The notes under the pieces were generated by a model. It did no database searches, was not told the DNA's origin, and saw only the letters and a list, made by a program, of their open reading frames with translations. Below, piece after piece: positions 51,239-60,966 of a stretch of DNA of 64,000 bases (its first letter is position 1; every line of letters begins with the position of its first letter). Position numbers and translations under genes: made by a program. The stretch is from contig CAWBKW010000002.1 of the NCBI GenBank assembly GCA_963789515.1, positions 558,001 to 622,000 of the forward strand, written 5' to 3'. This DNA comes from JBAXEO01 sp963789515 (GTDB lineage: Bacteria > Actinomycetota > Coriobacteriia > Anaerosomatales > JAAXUF01).

Positions 51239-51946
51239 CGGTCGTCGGCGAGCCGGGGCACAAGGTCGGCGAAGTCCTCGAGCGAGCCTCTCCAGTCGGC
51301 GGGAGCGCCCGAGTCACCACCCACGTAGAACGTGCGCATGCCCAGATCCGCGGCGGGCATGTCCAGCGCGCGGTCATCGCCGACCATCACGCACGACGAG
51401 GGGGCAACGCCGAGCATCGTCGGCCGTCTCGGCGAAGTACGCTGCATGCGGCTTGGTGGCGTGCATGTTCTCGTACGTGGTCACCGCATGCACCTCGACG
51501 TCGCCGAGGTCGGCCCATCGCATGCGTTCGTCAACTGCCGAGCGCGGGAAGATGGGGTTGGTGGCGATCGCCACCCTGAGTCCGAGACTGAGACACGTTT
51601 CGACCGCACGACGGGCTCCGGGCATCGGGCCGAAGTCCCTGCGCAGTGCGGGGAACACCTCGCGGTAGAACCGCTCGAACGGCAGCGCGAACTCCTCGAG
51701 ATCCAGATCGGCCTGAGTCATCGCGTGGAACCGTTCGTTGAACGCCTCACGGTTGGTCTTTCCCGGGTGGGGGAGCGACATGGCCTCGGTCCCTGCGATG
51801 ACTGCCGATAGGCCGTCGCGCGGGTCGGTCCGTCCCAGTACCTCGGCCACGACCGGTCCAAGCGCCGCGAAGTACTCGCGCAGGAAGGAGTCGAGGTCGA
51901 TGTCGAGCAGGGTGCCGTCGAGATCGAAGAGCACTGCGCTGAGCAA
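51235..51946 (-). CDS. HAD-superfamily hydrolase (one frameshift)
   Basis: A cytoplasmic phosphatase-like protein of about 236 residues. HAD motif I is VLFDLDGTLLDIDLDSF, motif II is LRVAIATNP, the motif III lysine is in HATKPHAAYF and motif IV is CVMVGDDRALDM. A helical cap lies between motifs I and II. One extra base at about 51430 (GAG+A, both glutamate) shifts the frame. The start is probably the TTG at 51946, with a weak AAAGG upstream. The substrate is unknown. Confidence 0.85.
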
Positions 51947-52031
51947 GGGGACATACCTTTCTGAAGGGCGGACCGACGGAATCGTAGCATGTCGAATCGC
52001 CGCGAACAGTCGCGCGCTGTCTGAAGAATAC

Positions 52032-52094
52032 TTGACAACGGCTATACCTGAGGGGGTATCCTGAGCCGGACCTGTTGGATACCCCCGAGGGCAT
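52032..52094 (+). promoter_or_regulatory. Promoter with two CsoR-like palindromes upstream of the FAD/Fe-S oxidoreductase
   Basis: TTGACA at 52032-52037 is a perfect -35; TATCCT at 52057-52062 is a possible -10 with a long 19-base spacer. Two 16-base imperfect palindromes of the same type, ATACCTGAGGGGGTAT (52044-52059) and ATACCCCCGAGGGCAT (52079-52094), lie 35 bases apart, one across the promoter and one just downstream. The shape (ATACC...GGTAT with a G/C core) resembles operators of the CsoR/CstR family of metal or persulfide sensors. No such regulator is in the window. Confidence 0.45.
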
Positions 52095-52143
52095 ACGTGT
52101 CACTCGGACTGTGAGTCGGTGTGGGCGAGAGGAAGCGGAGAGC

Positions 52144-55100
52144 ATGTCGGCAGTAGACGGAAGTATCGAACAGTCCCTGAAGGAGATATGCGGAGACGAC
52201 CGGGTCCGAACGGACCGGCGCGAGCGCAAGATGTACTCGTTCGACATCGGGGCGATGCCCAAGCTGGTCAAGCCGTTCGTACCTGCCGGTGTTGCCGGAG
52301 CGGTCGTCCGGCCTCGCGACGAGGCGCAGATCGTCAGGCTCGCCAAGCTCGCGCAGAGTCGCAGCATGCGCCTCGTGCCGCGCGGGTGGGCGACCAGCGG
52401 CTACGGCGGCGTCCTTCCCCAGTCCGGTGCCGTGGTCGTCGACATGAGCGGCCACCAGCGTGTTCTCGCGATCGATGCAGACAGCCTCACCGTCCGCGTC
52501 GAGGCCGGTGCGATCTGGGAGAACGTCGACCGCGAGATCGGCATGCAGGGGTTGGCGCTGAGGATGTATCCGTCGTCGTACCCGAGTTCGTCCGTGGCCG
52601 GCTGGCTCGCCCAGGGCGGGTCGGGTTTCGGCAGTTACGAGTACGGCACCTTCAAGGAGAACGTCACCGCTGCCCGCGTCGTGTTGCCGACCGGCGAGGT
52701 CAAGGAGTTCACCGGTGACGAACTGCTCGGGCTCGTCGCTGACGCCGAGGGCATCACCGGCATCATCACCGAGGTGGAGTTCAAGGTGCGGCGCCTCGAG
52801 GCCGAGGTTCACCGTCTTGTCGCCTTCAAGGATGTCGGTGCGCTCGGGGCCGCGCTCTCAGCGGTCTCGGCGCAGTCGGTCCCGATCTGGTCGATCACCT
52901 TCCTGAATCCCGAGTCCACCAGGCTCAAGAAGCAGCTTCCGCACCATCACGGACATCCTTACGAGATGGCGCACGACCACTTCGAGCCGTCCCTTCCCGA
53001 GGCCTATCTCGCGGTCATCGCGTATCCGGAGTCGCGCAGGAGCGCGATCGACGCACCGCTCGCGAAGATCATCGCCGAGAACGGCGGCACCGAGCTCGAT
53101 GCCGAATCGGCGGAGCACGAATGGGAGCAGCGTTTCGCTCCGATGCGGCTCAAGCGCATCGGCCCCTCGATCGTCCCGACCGAGGTCGTCGTTCCGCTCG
53201 CTGAGATGCCCGCGGTCCTGGACGAGATCGACGTCAAGATCTCACAGCCGTTCATTCTCGAAGGAATGGTCGGCAAGGGCGACAAGGTCGTGCTCCTCGG
53301 CTTCATCCCGCACGACGAGCGCTCGTTCAACTTCAATCTCGCCTTCGCGTTGTCACTGTCCGTCATCAAGATCGCGAAGGCGCACGGCGGTGCTGCGTAC
53401 TCGACCGGGCTCTACTTCCGGCGCGAGGCCGACAGCGTCCTGGGCGCCCAGCGTGTCGCCGCACTCAAGCGCTACAAGGCCGAGGTCGACCCGGGTGGCA
53501 TCATGAACCCGGGCAAGGTGCTCGGAAGCGGGGTCATCGACTTCATCATGGGCAGCGCGACCGCATTCGAGCCATCTGATCCGTCCGATCGCCAACGTCG
53601 CCAAGCCGCCGAGCTCTCCCGGTGACCTTTCGAAGGACGTCAACGGTATCCCCGGCGACGTCGCGTTCATGGCGTACGCCTGCGCGCGCTGCGGCTACTG
53701 CGTGCCGACGTGCGAGCAGTACTCGGGGCGCGGCTGGGAGAGCCAGTCACCGCGGGGCAAGTACGCCTACATCCGCGAGGTCATGGCCGGCAAGGAGACC
53801 TGGGACCGCAAGGCGATCGACACGATGCTCGTCTGCACCACCTGCGAGGTCTGCAACACGCGCTGCCAGCTGCAGCTGCCCATCGAGCACAACTGGATGG
53901 AGATGCGCGGCAAGCTCATCCACGAGGAGAAGCGCGGCACGTTCCCGCCGTTCGAGATGATGGCCGCGTCGCTGCGTGGCGAGAAGGACATCTGGGCCGG
54001 CAAGGCCGAGCACCGCGCGGACTGGATCCCCGAGGACATCAAGCCACTCATCAAGGACGAGGGCCCGATCATGTACTTCGCGGGATGCACCGCGAGCTTC
54101 GTCGAGAAGGACATCGCCGAGGCGACCGCCCGCCTGCTGACCGATGCCGGCTACGAACTCTCCTACATGGGCGAGGAAGAGGCGTGCTGCGGCATCCCGA
54201 TGAAGGTCTCGGGCAAGTGGGACCTCTTCGAGGAGATCTACGTCCACAACACCACTGAGGCGCGCAAGCGCGGAGCCAAGACCATCGTCACGTCGTGCCC
54301 CGCGTGTTCGCTCGTGTGGAAGGAGCTCTACGCCAACCTCGCCGCCGAGCGCGGCGAGGAGTACGAGTTCGAGGTCAAGCACTACTCGGAGCTCATCGCT
54401 CCGGCTCTCGCCGACGGCAGGCTCGAGCTCAAGAACCCCATCGACGGTCGCATCACCTTCCACGACTCCTGTCACGCCGGTCGTGCCCAGGGCATCTACG
54501 AGCCGCCGCGCGACATGCTCAAGGCGATTCCCGGCGTCGACTACGTCGAGATGGAGCACAACCGCGAGGAGGGGCTGTGCTGCGGTTCGGTCCTCACGCT
54601 CGTCGGCGAGATCGAGGTGGCGCCGGTTCTCGGCGGGCACCGCCTCCAGGAGGCCGTCGACGCCGGCGCCGAGACGGTCGTGGCGCTGTGCCCGTGCTGC
54701 CAGGTGCAGCTGCGCGACAGCAACATCAAGAACGAACTCGGCCTCAAGATCGACGACCTGGCGCGCGTCGTCGCCGAGGCGGCGGGCTACGACATCCCCG
54801 AGACCACCGAGTACTCGATGTACATGTGGGGCTTCTTCGACAAGTTCATCATCCTGATGGAGCCGGCGAACATGGCGCAGCTCATGACGCGGATCTTCCC
54901 GCAGATGATGGACAACATGCCCGCAGGCATGAAGCCGATGATGCTCGCCATGAAGCACGTTCCCGGCGGTCTGAGCATGATGGAGAAGATGATGCCCTCC
55001 ATGTTCCCGATGATGGCGCCGGGCATCCTGGGCAAGGTCATGCCCGACATGATCGTGGCCGTGGAGGACTACATCGGCGAGATGCCCGCGGACATGGCCG

Positions 55101-55216
55101 AGCTCATGCCCGACCTGCTGCCCAAGACCATGGACTCGCTCATGCCGACGTACCTGCCCCAGCTCATCCCGCACCTGACGCCCAAGTTCATCGACTACGT
55201 CCGCAACGACACCTGA
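52144..55216 (+). CDS. Fused FAD-linked oxidase / CCG-domain Fe-S oxidoreductase with Met-rich tail (one frameshift)
   Basis: A 1023-residue protein once one extra base at about 53577 (CCA+T, both proline) is removed. Residues 1-480 are a GlcD/vanillyl-alcohol-oxidase-type FAD domain: RLVPRGWATSGYGGVLPQSG, GAIWENVDREIGMQGLALRM, AQGGSGFGSYEYGTF and VDPGGIMNPGKVL. Residues 505-900 form a GlpC/HdrD-type part with two 4Fe-4S motifs (CARCGYCVPTCEQYSG; CTTCEVCNTRCQLQLP) and two CCG domains (CCGIPMKVSG, DSCHAGRAQG, CCGSVLTLVG, CPCCQVQL). The remaining 120 residues are rich in Met and Pro. Such fusions oxidise lactate, glycolate or similar hydroxyacids and pass electrons to quinones or ferredoxin-type partners. 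The substrate is unknown. Confidence 0.85.
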
Positions 55217-55242
55217 GCCGAACGCTGGCGCGAACAACCGAG

Positions 55243-55273
55243 GAGGCGGCCCCTGAGACAACGGGGCCGCCTC
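55243..55273 (+). terminator. Hairpin after the FAD/Fe-S oxidoreductase
   Basis: GAGGCGGCCCC (55243-55253) pairs exactly with GGGGCCGCCTC (55263-55273) over nine bases, 26 bases after the stop codon. No T-run follows. Confidence 0.6.
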
Positions 55274-55335
55274 TCGGCGTGCCGAGACGCAAACATGTGT
55301 CTCAAGTCACATCGTGAGATGCCGATACGAGAAGC

Positions 55336-56036
55336 ATGAGCCCAATCACCACAATGGACAGTGCCACCTCGCGGCTGTCGACGGTCCCGATGTTCGCGGA
55401 CCTGTCGGCGGAGAGCCTGCGCACCCTCGCCGGGCATCGTCGCAGTACGGCGGTTCGCCAAGGGCTCGCTCATCATCGGCCAGGACGACATCGGTACCTG
55501 CATGTACCTGCTCACCTCGGGCAGGGTGAAGGTGTCTCTCGCGAGTCCTGAAGGCAAGGAGCTCGTGCTGGACTACCTCGAGGCGCCGGCGCACTTCGGC
55601 GAGATGTCGCTCGTCGACTCCCAGTCCCGAAGCGCCGACGTGTTCGCCGTCACCGACGTCGAGCTGCTCGTCGTTGGAGGGCCGCGACCTCTCGGCCGCG
55701 ATCCAGATCCAGCCCCGGCTCGCGCTCACCCTGATCGCAACGCTCTCGCGACGCCTTCGAAGCACGATCAGCCGCCTCGAGGACCTCGCGTTCCACGACG
55801 CGACCCACCGCGTCATGCGGGTCGTGCTCAACGTCGCCACCGCCGGGCTCGAGACACGCGGGGCTCCCGTGATCCAAGGCATGACGCACTACGACATCGC
55901 CACGCTCGCGGGCACGTCCCGCGAGACCGCCAGCCGCGTCATCTCACAGCTCGCCCGCGACGGGATCGTCGTGACCAAAGGGCGACGTCTGACCGTCGAC
56001 CTCTCTCAGCTCAGCGAGCGTCTTGAACTGGTGTGA
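55336..56036 (+). CDS. CRP/FNR-family transcriptional regulator (two frameshifts)
   Basis: A cytoplasmic regulator of 232 residues after correction. The N-terminal cyclic-nucleotide-type sensor barrel contains FAKGSLIIGQDDIGTCMYLL and FGEMSLVDSQSRSADVFAV, and the C-terminal helix-turn-helix is IATLAGTSRETASRVISQLA, with the E-x-x-S-R type recognition helix of CRP/FNR proteins. No N-terminal Fe-S cysteine set is visible, so oxygen sensing through a cluster as in FNR is not supported. Extra bases at about 55438 (GGG+C) and 55676 (GTT+G) break the frame. It follows the oxidoreductase, which it may control. Confidence 0.88.
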
Positions 56037-56083
56037 ACGGGGAGATACCTCTTTGAGACCGGTCACCGAGAGCGGGAGGAACG

Positions 56084-56309
56084 ATGAAGGAGTTCACGAT
56101 CGACGAGCTTGCCGGCTTTGACGGCAAGGACGGCCGAGCGGCGTACGTGGCCTACGAAGGCGTCGTCTACGACGTGACTGAGAGCGCCATGTGGGGCGAC
56201 GGCGACCATGAGGGCATGCACTTCGCCGGCGCCGACCTCACTGCCGAGCACGGATGCTCCGCACGACGTCTATGTCACCGACTTCCCCGAGGTCGGCCGT
56301 CTGGTCTGA
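56084..56309 (+). CDS. Small cytochrome b5-like protein (one frameshift)
   Basis: A 74-residue protein resembling the cytochrome b5 haem-binding domain: FTIDELAGFDGKDGRAAYVA, GVVYDVTESAMWGDG, then HEGMHFAGADLT. The classic HPGG haem-ligand motif is replaced by a HEGMHFAG segment, as in short b5-like proteins of anaerobic bacteria. One extra base near 56252 (GCC+G) breaks the frame; corrected, the protein ends in DVYVTDFPEVGRLV. Redox partner and role are unknown. AGGAACG precedes the ATG. Confidence 0.75.
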
Positions 56310-56330
56310 GTCACCTGAGCAGCTACATGG

Positions 56331-56364
56331 AAAAGCGCCGTCCGGTGGTTCGCCGGGCGGCGCT
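56331..56364 (-). terminator. Intrinsic terminator of the rRNA methyltransferase gene
   Basis: AGCGCCGTCCGG (56334-56345) pairs with CCGGGCGGCGCT (56353-56364), with one mismatch or bulge, and the minus strand continues into TTTT. It lies about 70 bases after the minus-strand gene's stop. Confidence 0.65.
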
Positions 56365-56435
56365 CCTGTGTCATCGGGATCGCGGACGCATGAGCGCGCC
56401 CTGCCGCGTCCGAGTGCGCTGAAGCGTGGACGGTC

Positions 56436-57748
56436 CTAGGACGTGCGTTCGAACAGCGCGAGGGTCTCAACGTGGAAGGTCTGCGGGAACAGGTCGACAG
56501 GCGTGGCCCGCGTGAGAGCGTAGCCCCGCTCGGCCAGGCCGGCGGCGTCGCGTGCGAGCGTCGCAGGGTCGCACGAGACGTAGGCGATCCGACGGGCGCG
56601 GGTCTGCGCCAACGCCCCGACCGCTTCCGGCTGCAGGCCCGAGCGCGGCGGGTCCACGAGCGCGAGGTCCACGCGTCCGATGGCGGGGAGCTCACGGCCG
56701 GCGTCGCCGCCGATCACGTCGGCCCACAGACCCTCGTCCTCGAGGTTGCGCCGCAGGTCACGGACGGCACTGGATGCCGACTCGACGGCGACGACCTCGC
56801 CGGCCTTCTCGGCGAGCGGGAGCGTGAAGGTGCCGGCGCCCGCGAAGAGGTCGAGTACGCGGTCGGAACCGTCGGCCCCCAGGGACTCGAGCGCGAGTGA
56901 GACGAGCGACTCCGCCGCCCGGGTGTTGACCTGGAAGAAGCTCGGCGCCGAGATGGTCATCGTCGTCCCGAGAAGCCGCTCTCGCCAGGCGCCCTTTCCC
57001 GACAGGACTTCGACGCCGGCGATCTTCCGCTCCTTGGCCGGTCCCTTGACGAGCACCCGGACCAGGCTCGTCGTTCGAAGCGCCTGTCCCAGCGTCGTGG
57101 CGACGGGCCGCCGCGGGAACGGACCGGGCGCTCCCCACAGCGCGACCTCGGCATCATTAGTGTTCGCTCCGACCCGGATTGCCACCCGCGTCAGGCCGAG
57201 GTCCTGCTCGCCGGCGATGTAGCGCAGCGCGCCGCCGAGCGCTTTGGGGGCGCGGCGGTACTTCTCGGGGAGCAGGAGGCACTCCTCGACCGGCACGAAC
57301 TCCTCCGAGCCCGCCCGGTGGAAGCCGATGCGGGGCCTGCCGGTGGAGACGTCGACGACGAGCTCGACCTTGTTGCGGTAGCCGTACTGGGCTGGTGAGG
57401 GCACGGTCGGGAGCTACGAGGTCATCGGCGCCGGCGACGTGTCCGATTCGCGTGAGCGCGTCGACGACCATGCGCCGCTTCGCCGCCAGCTGGGCAGGGT
57501 AGGCGACGTGCTGCCACGAGCAGCCGCCGCACACGCCGAAGTAGGGGCACCGGGGCTCGACCCGGTCGGCCGAGGATTCGACGACGCTGACGGTCCTTGG
57601 CACGGACGAATCGCCCGTGGTCTTCGGTCACTTCGGCCTCGACGGTATCGCCCGGTACCGCGCCGCGCACGAAGGCGGTGCGGCCGTCCTCCAGATGCGC
57701 GATGGCGTCGCCGCCGTATGCTAGGCTCTCGATGTCGAGCGTGATCAA
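56436..57748 (-). CDS. RlmD/RumA-family 23S rRNA (uracil-5-)-methyltransferase (two frameshifts)
   Basis: SAM-dependent RNA methyltransferase of 436 residues after correction. An N-terminal TRAM RNA-binding domain (YGGDAIAHLEDGRTAFVRGA) is followed by the 4Fe-4S cysteines CPYFGVCGGCSWQH and a later ECLLLP. The methyltransferase core has FFQVNTRAAESL, VLDLFAGAGTFTLPLAEKA, VDPPRSGLQPEAV and the catalytic YVSCDPATLARD. Extra bases near 57605 (GCC+A) and 57415 (GTA+G) shift the frame. I choose the TTG at 57748 because AGGAG lies eight bases upstream. Which 23S uridine is modified cannot be decided here. Confidence 0.9.
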
Positions 57749-57922
57749 GGATCGCTCTCCTGACTGTCGGTACACGTGGGGGGTCATCGTACCGCTAATT
57801 CGAGTCGCTTCCTGCGGTTTAGTCGGCGGAGCCACAAGCCGATACTCTCTTCGGGCGGCGCAAGCGGTGCGTGATGCCGTGCGTCGGCCGAATCGGTGGT
57901 CCCAACGAGGAGGTTCGTCGCG

Positions 57923-59668
57923 GTGGCAACCAAGACAGTACTGGTCGTGCACGATGACGCCGACCTCGTCGGCGCGCTGCGCGCGGCGCTGGCGGAACAG
58001 TCGCCCGATATCGAGCTCGTCAACGCCCTCTCCGGTCCCCGTGCCTTGGGGATGATGGCGCAGGCGGTGCCCGCCGTGCTCGTGGTGGACGCCGAACTCG
58101 CCGGAGTCGACGGCTACGCGTTCGCTCGGCAGGTCAAGACGGCCCCGGCGACCGCCCAGGTGCCCATCATCATCGTGTCCCTCGATCCCAACGAGGTCTC
58201 GGCGCTCAAGGCGCGACAGGTCGGGGCGGCGGCACATCTGCCGTCGACCGGTCCGGTCGGACCCGCTCGTGGCCAAGATCGTCACGCTGGCGTCCGCAGC
58301 GCAGCCCGCAGCGCAACCCGCCGCGCAACCCGCGGCGCAGCCGGCAGCGGCCCCGGCGGCCGCGTACCCACCGCCGACGCCCGCTGCCGCCCGTGGGCGC
58401 CGTCGTTGCGCCGGCGTCAGTCTCCGCTCCGAGTGGCCCGGCTTCCGCCGCGGCCCCGGTCGAGGCGCCGAGCTACGGTGCCCCCCAGCCCGTACCCGCC
58501 GCGGCGAGCTACGCGACCATCGCCGGCGCCGGCGATGCCCCCGCAGCCTGCTCCGCGGCCTGAGGTCACTTCTGAGAGCGGCCCTCCCGGCGGCAACGTG
58601 CCCCACATCGACGACCTGCTGCGGCTCATGCTCGAGCGCGGCGGCTCGGACCTGCATCTCGCCGTGGGCAGCGCCCCCGGGTATCCGCCAGCGAGGCGAG
58701 CTGCTGCCGGTGGAGGACATGACAGCCGCTCTCTCCGCGCGACACGATGGAGATGATCCTCGGGCTGCTCTCCGAGGAGCAGCGCCGCCGCTTCGAGACC
58801 GAGCTCGAGCTCGACTTCGCCTACAGCATCCCGGGCGTCTCACGCTTCCGCGCCAACGTCTTCCAGCAGCGCAACTCGATGGGTGCGGTCTTCCGCGTCA
58901 TCCCCATCAAGATCCCGACGCTCGAGGATCTCGGCCTGCCCAAGGTGTGCACGTACCTCGCCGAGCGCCCCCGCGGGCTCGTGCTGGTGACCGGCCCGAC
59001 GGGCTCGGGCAAGTCGACCACCCTCGCGGCGATGGTCGACCACATCAACGAGACGCGGCAGCTGCACATCATGACGATGGAAGACCCCATCGAGTTCATG
59101 CACGCGCAACAAGAAGTGCTACGTGAACCAGCGCGAGGTGGGTGAGGACACGCACTCGTTCGCTTCCGCGCTCAAGCGCGTCCTGCGCCAGGACCCCGAC
59201 GTCATCCTGGTCGGCGAGATGCGGGACCTGGAGACCATCAGCTCGGCCATCACAGCCGCCGAGACGGGCCACCTGGTGCTCGCGACGCTGCACACCACGG
59301 GCGGACCGGAGACCGTCGACCGCGTCATCGACGTGTTCCCGCCCCACCAGCAGCAGCAGGTGCGCATGCAGCTCTCCAACTCGCTCGAGGGCGTGCTCTC
59401 GCAGACGCTGCTTCGCAGCACCGACGGTCGCGGGCGGCTCATGGCGATGGAGATCATGCTGGGAGTGCCCGCCATCCAGAACCTGATCCGTGAAGGCAAG
59501 ACGCACCAGATGGAGACGATCATCCAAGGCGGCGCCTCTTTGGGTATGCAGACACTGGACCAGAGCCTCAAGAACCTGCTCACGGCGGGCAAGGTCTCGT
59601 TCGAGGAAGCGATCAGCAAGGCCAAGAACCCTCGCGACCTCGCGGCGATGATGGGGCGCAAGATCTAA
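57923..59668 (+). CDS. Receiver-domain / PilT ATPase fusion (six frameshifts)
   Basis: A two-part protein of about 579 residues. Residues 1-115 form a response-regulator receiver fold (VLVVHDDADLVGALRAALAE, VLVVDAELAGVDGYAFARQV), with the usual C-terminal lysine region replaced by GAAAHLPSTGP. A 90-residue Ala/Pro linker with repeats of the AAQP type follows. Residues 225-579 are a complete PilT-type secretion ATPase: SDLHLAVGSAPG, Walker A VTGPTGSGKSTTLAA, the Asp box MTMEDPIEFMHA, Walker B QDPDVILVGEMRDLET and the His box GHLVLATLHTTG. PilT retracts type IV pili. Six extra bases (58258-59108) break the frame and cancel out. The GTG has GAGGAGG upstream. No other pilus gene is in the window. 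Confidence 0.85.
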
Positions 59669-59746
59669 GGCTCATACTGCACACGAGCAACACGGCAGCG
59701 GGCCGCGTGGCGGCTCGCTGCGTCGTATCTGAGGGAGAGTGACTGA

Positions 59747-60211
59747 GTGAGTACCGACCACGTGTCAGTTCGCTGGACCGGCAAGCGCCAGATGGTCGCA
59801 TGGGACGAGGCCGGGCACGCGATCGTCATGGACGCGCCTTCGCAGTACAAGGGCGAAGGAACGGGCGCGAGGCCGCTCGAGGTGTTCCTGCAGGCGCTCG
59901 CAGCCTGCACCGCGATGGATGTCGTCTCGGTCCTCGAGAAGAAGCGTCAGCACTTCACCGGTCTGGAGGTGCTCGTCACCGCGACGCAGCGCGAGGACGA
60001 GTTCCCCAAGATCTACACTCGGATCGAACTGGAGTACGTCGTGACCGGCTACGGAGTGAATCCTGCAGCGGTCGCCCGTGCGATCGAGCTGTCCGAGGAC
60101 AAGTACTGCTCGGTCCGTGGCATGCTCGGACCTCAGGTCCGGGTCCTGACCTCGTACCGGGTCGAAGCGGCTGCAGCCCCAGTCCCCGGCGACGACACCC
60201 CGTCGGAGTGA
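59747..60211 (+). CDS. OsmC/Ohr-family protein
   Basis: A 154-residue member of the OsmC superfamily of thiol-dependent peroxide reductases. The two redox cysteines lie in LQALAACTAMDVVSVLEKKR and ELSEDKYCSVRGML, the standard placement; RPLEVFLQAL precedes the first. The GTG start follows GAGGGAGAG. The stop overlaps the GTG of the glycosyltransferase gene (GTGA), linking this gene to the downstream cluster. The frame is intact. Confidence 0.88.
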   Translation: MSTDHVSVRWTGKRQMVAWDEAGHAIVMDAPSQYKGEGTGARPLEVFLQALAACTAMDVVSVLEKKRQHFTGLEVLVTATQREDEFPKIYTRIELEYVVTGYGVNPAAVARAIELSEDKYCSVRGMLGPQVRVLTSYRVEAAAAPVPGDDTPSE

Positions 60212-60966
60212 ACGTGCACCCTACGCCGATACCCGTCACGAACTCGGCTCGCAACGCGAGGGCTGCGGTTTCTGACGCGGTCCTGCTCCCGGTCTACAAC
60301 GAAGAGTCCACCGTCGATGCCGTACTCGACGCGGTGCGCCGCTACTTCGACGGCGAGGTCATCGTGGTGGACGACGGCTCGACCGATGAGACGCCTCGGG
60401 TGCTGGCCGCGCGTAACGACATCACGGTCGTGCACCTCGACCGCAACTGCGGCTACGGGTGCGCGCTCAAGATCGGCTTTCGCATCGCGCACGATCTGGG
60501 CGTCACGCGGCTGATCACCATGGACTGCGACGGCCAGCACGAGCCGGCACACATTCCGCAGTTCCTCTCGGCGATGGCCGAGGGGGGAGACATCGTCTCG
60601 GGCAGCCGTTACCTGCCGGGGAGTGCGATGGTGGGAGCGGCACCTGAGTCGCGGCAGGCGATCAACCAGCGCATCACCGCCGAGATCAACGCGGTCACCG
60701 GCTGGGGGATCACCGACGCGTTCTGCGGCTTCAAGGCCTACCGGCTGCCCGCGCTCGACTGCATCCGGCTCGACGAGCCCGGCTACGCCATGCCGCTCGA
60801 ACTCTGGGCGAAGGCCTGGAAGTGCGGGCTGTCGGTGCGGGAGATCCCGGTGGAGCGCATCTACTGCGAGCACGAGCGGTCGTTCGGCGTCGCCCTCGAC
60901 GATCCGGAGACGCGCTACGCCTACTACCTCGACGTGTGGAGCCGCGCGTTGAAGGGAGACTCATGA
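60208..60966 (+). CDS. Glycosyltransferase family 2 protein
   Basis: A 252-residue GT-A glycosyltransferase without membrane segments. VLLPVYNEESTVDAVLDAV, VIVVDDGSTDETPRVLA, the metal site TMDCDGQHEPAHIP and GSRYLPGS are GT2 motifs of the dolichol-phosphate-mannose-synthase type. The start overlaps OsmC and the stop overlaps the PIG-L gene (ATGA). The context with a deacetylase and a BshC-like protein suggests that it makes a sugar conjugate later deacetylated; transfer to a lipid phosphate is the alternative. The frame is intact. Confidence 0.88.
   Translation: MNVHPTPIPVTNSARNARAAVSDAVLLPVYNEESTVDAVLDAVRRYFDGEVIVVDDGSTDETPRVLAARNDITVVHLDRNCGYGCALKIGFRIAHDLGVTRLITMDCDGQHEPAHIPQFLSAMAEGGDIVSGSRYLPGSAMVGAAPESRQAINQRITAEINAVTGWGITDAFCGFKAYRLPALDCIRLDEPGYAMPLELWAKAWKCGLSVREIPVERIYCEHERSFGVALDDPETRYAYYLDVWSRALKGDS

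Noticed and set aside
52144..53640. FAD oxidase and Fe-S protein as two separate genes
   Set aside because: The apparent stop at 53625 follows one extra base (CCA+T). In the corrected frame the sequence runs on without a stop or an internal start site into the ferredoxin motif.
58290..58345. AAQP-type repeats as a possible CRISPR-like or satellite repeat
   Set aside because: They are in-frame codon repeats forming the Ala/Pro linker of the receiver-PilT protein.
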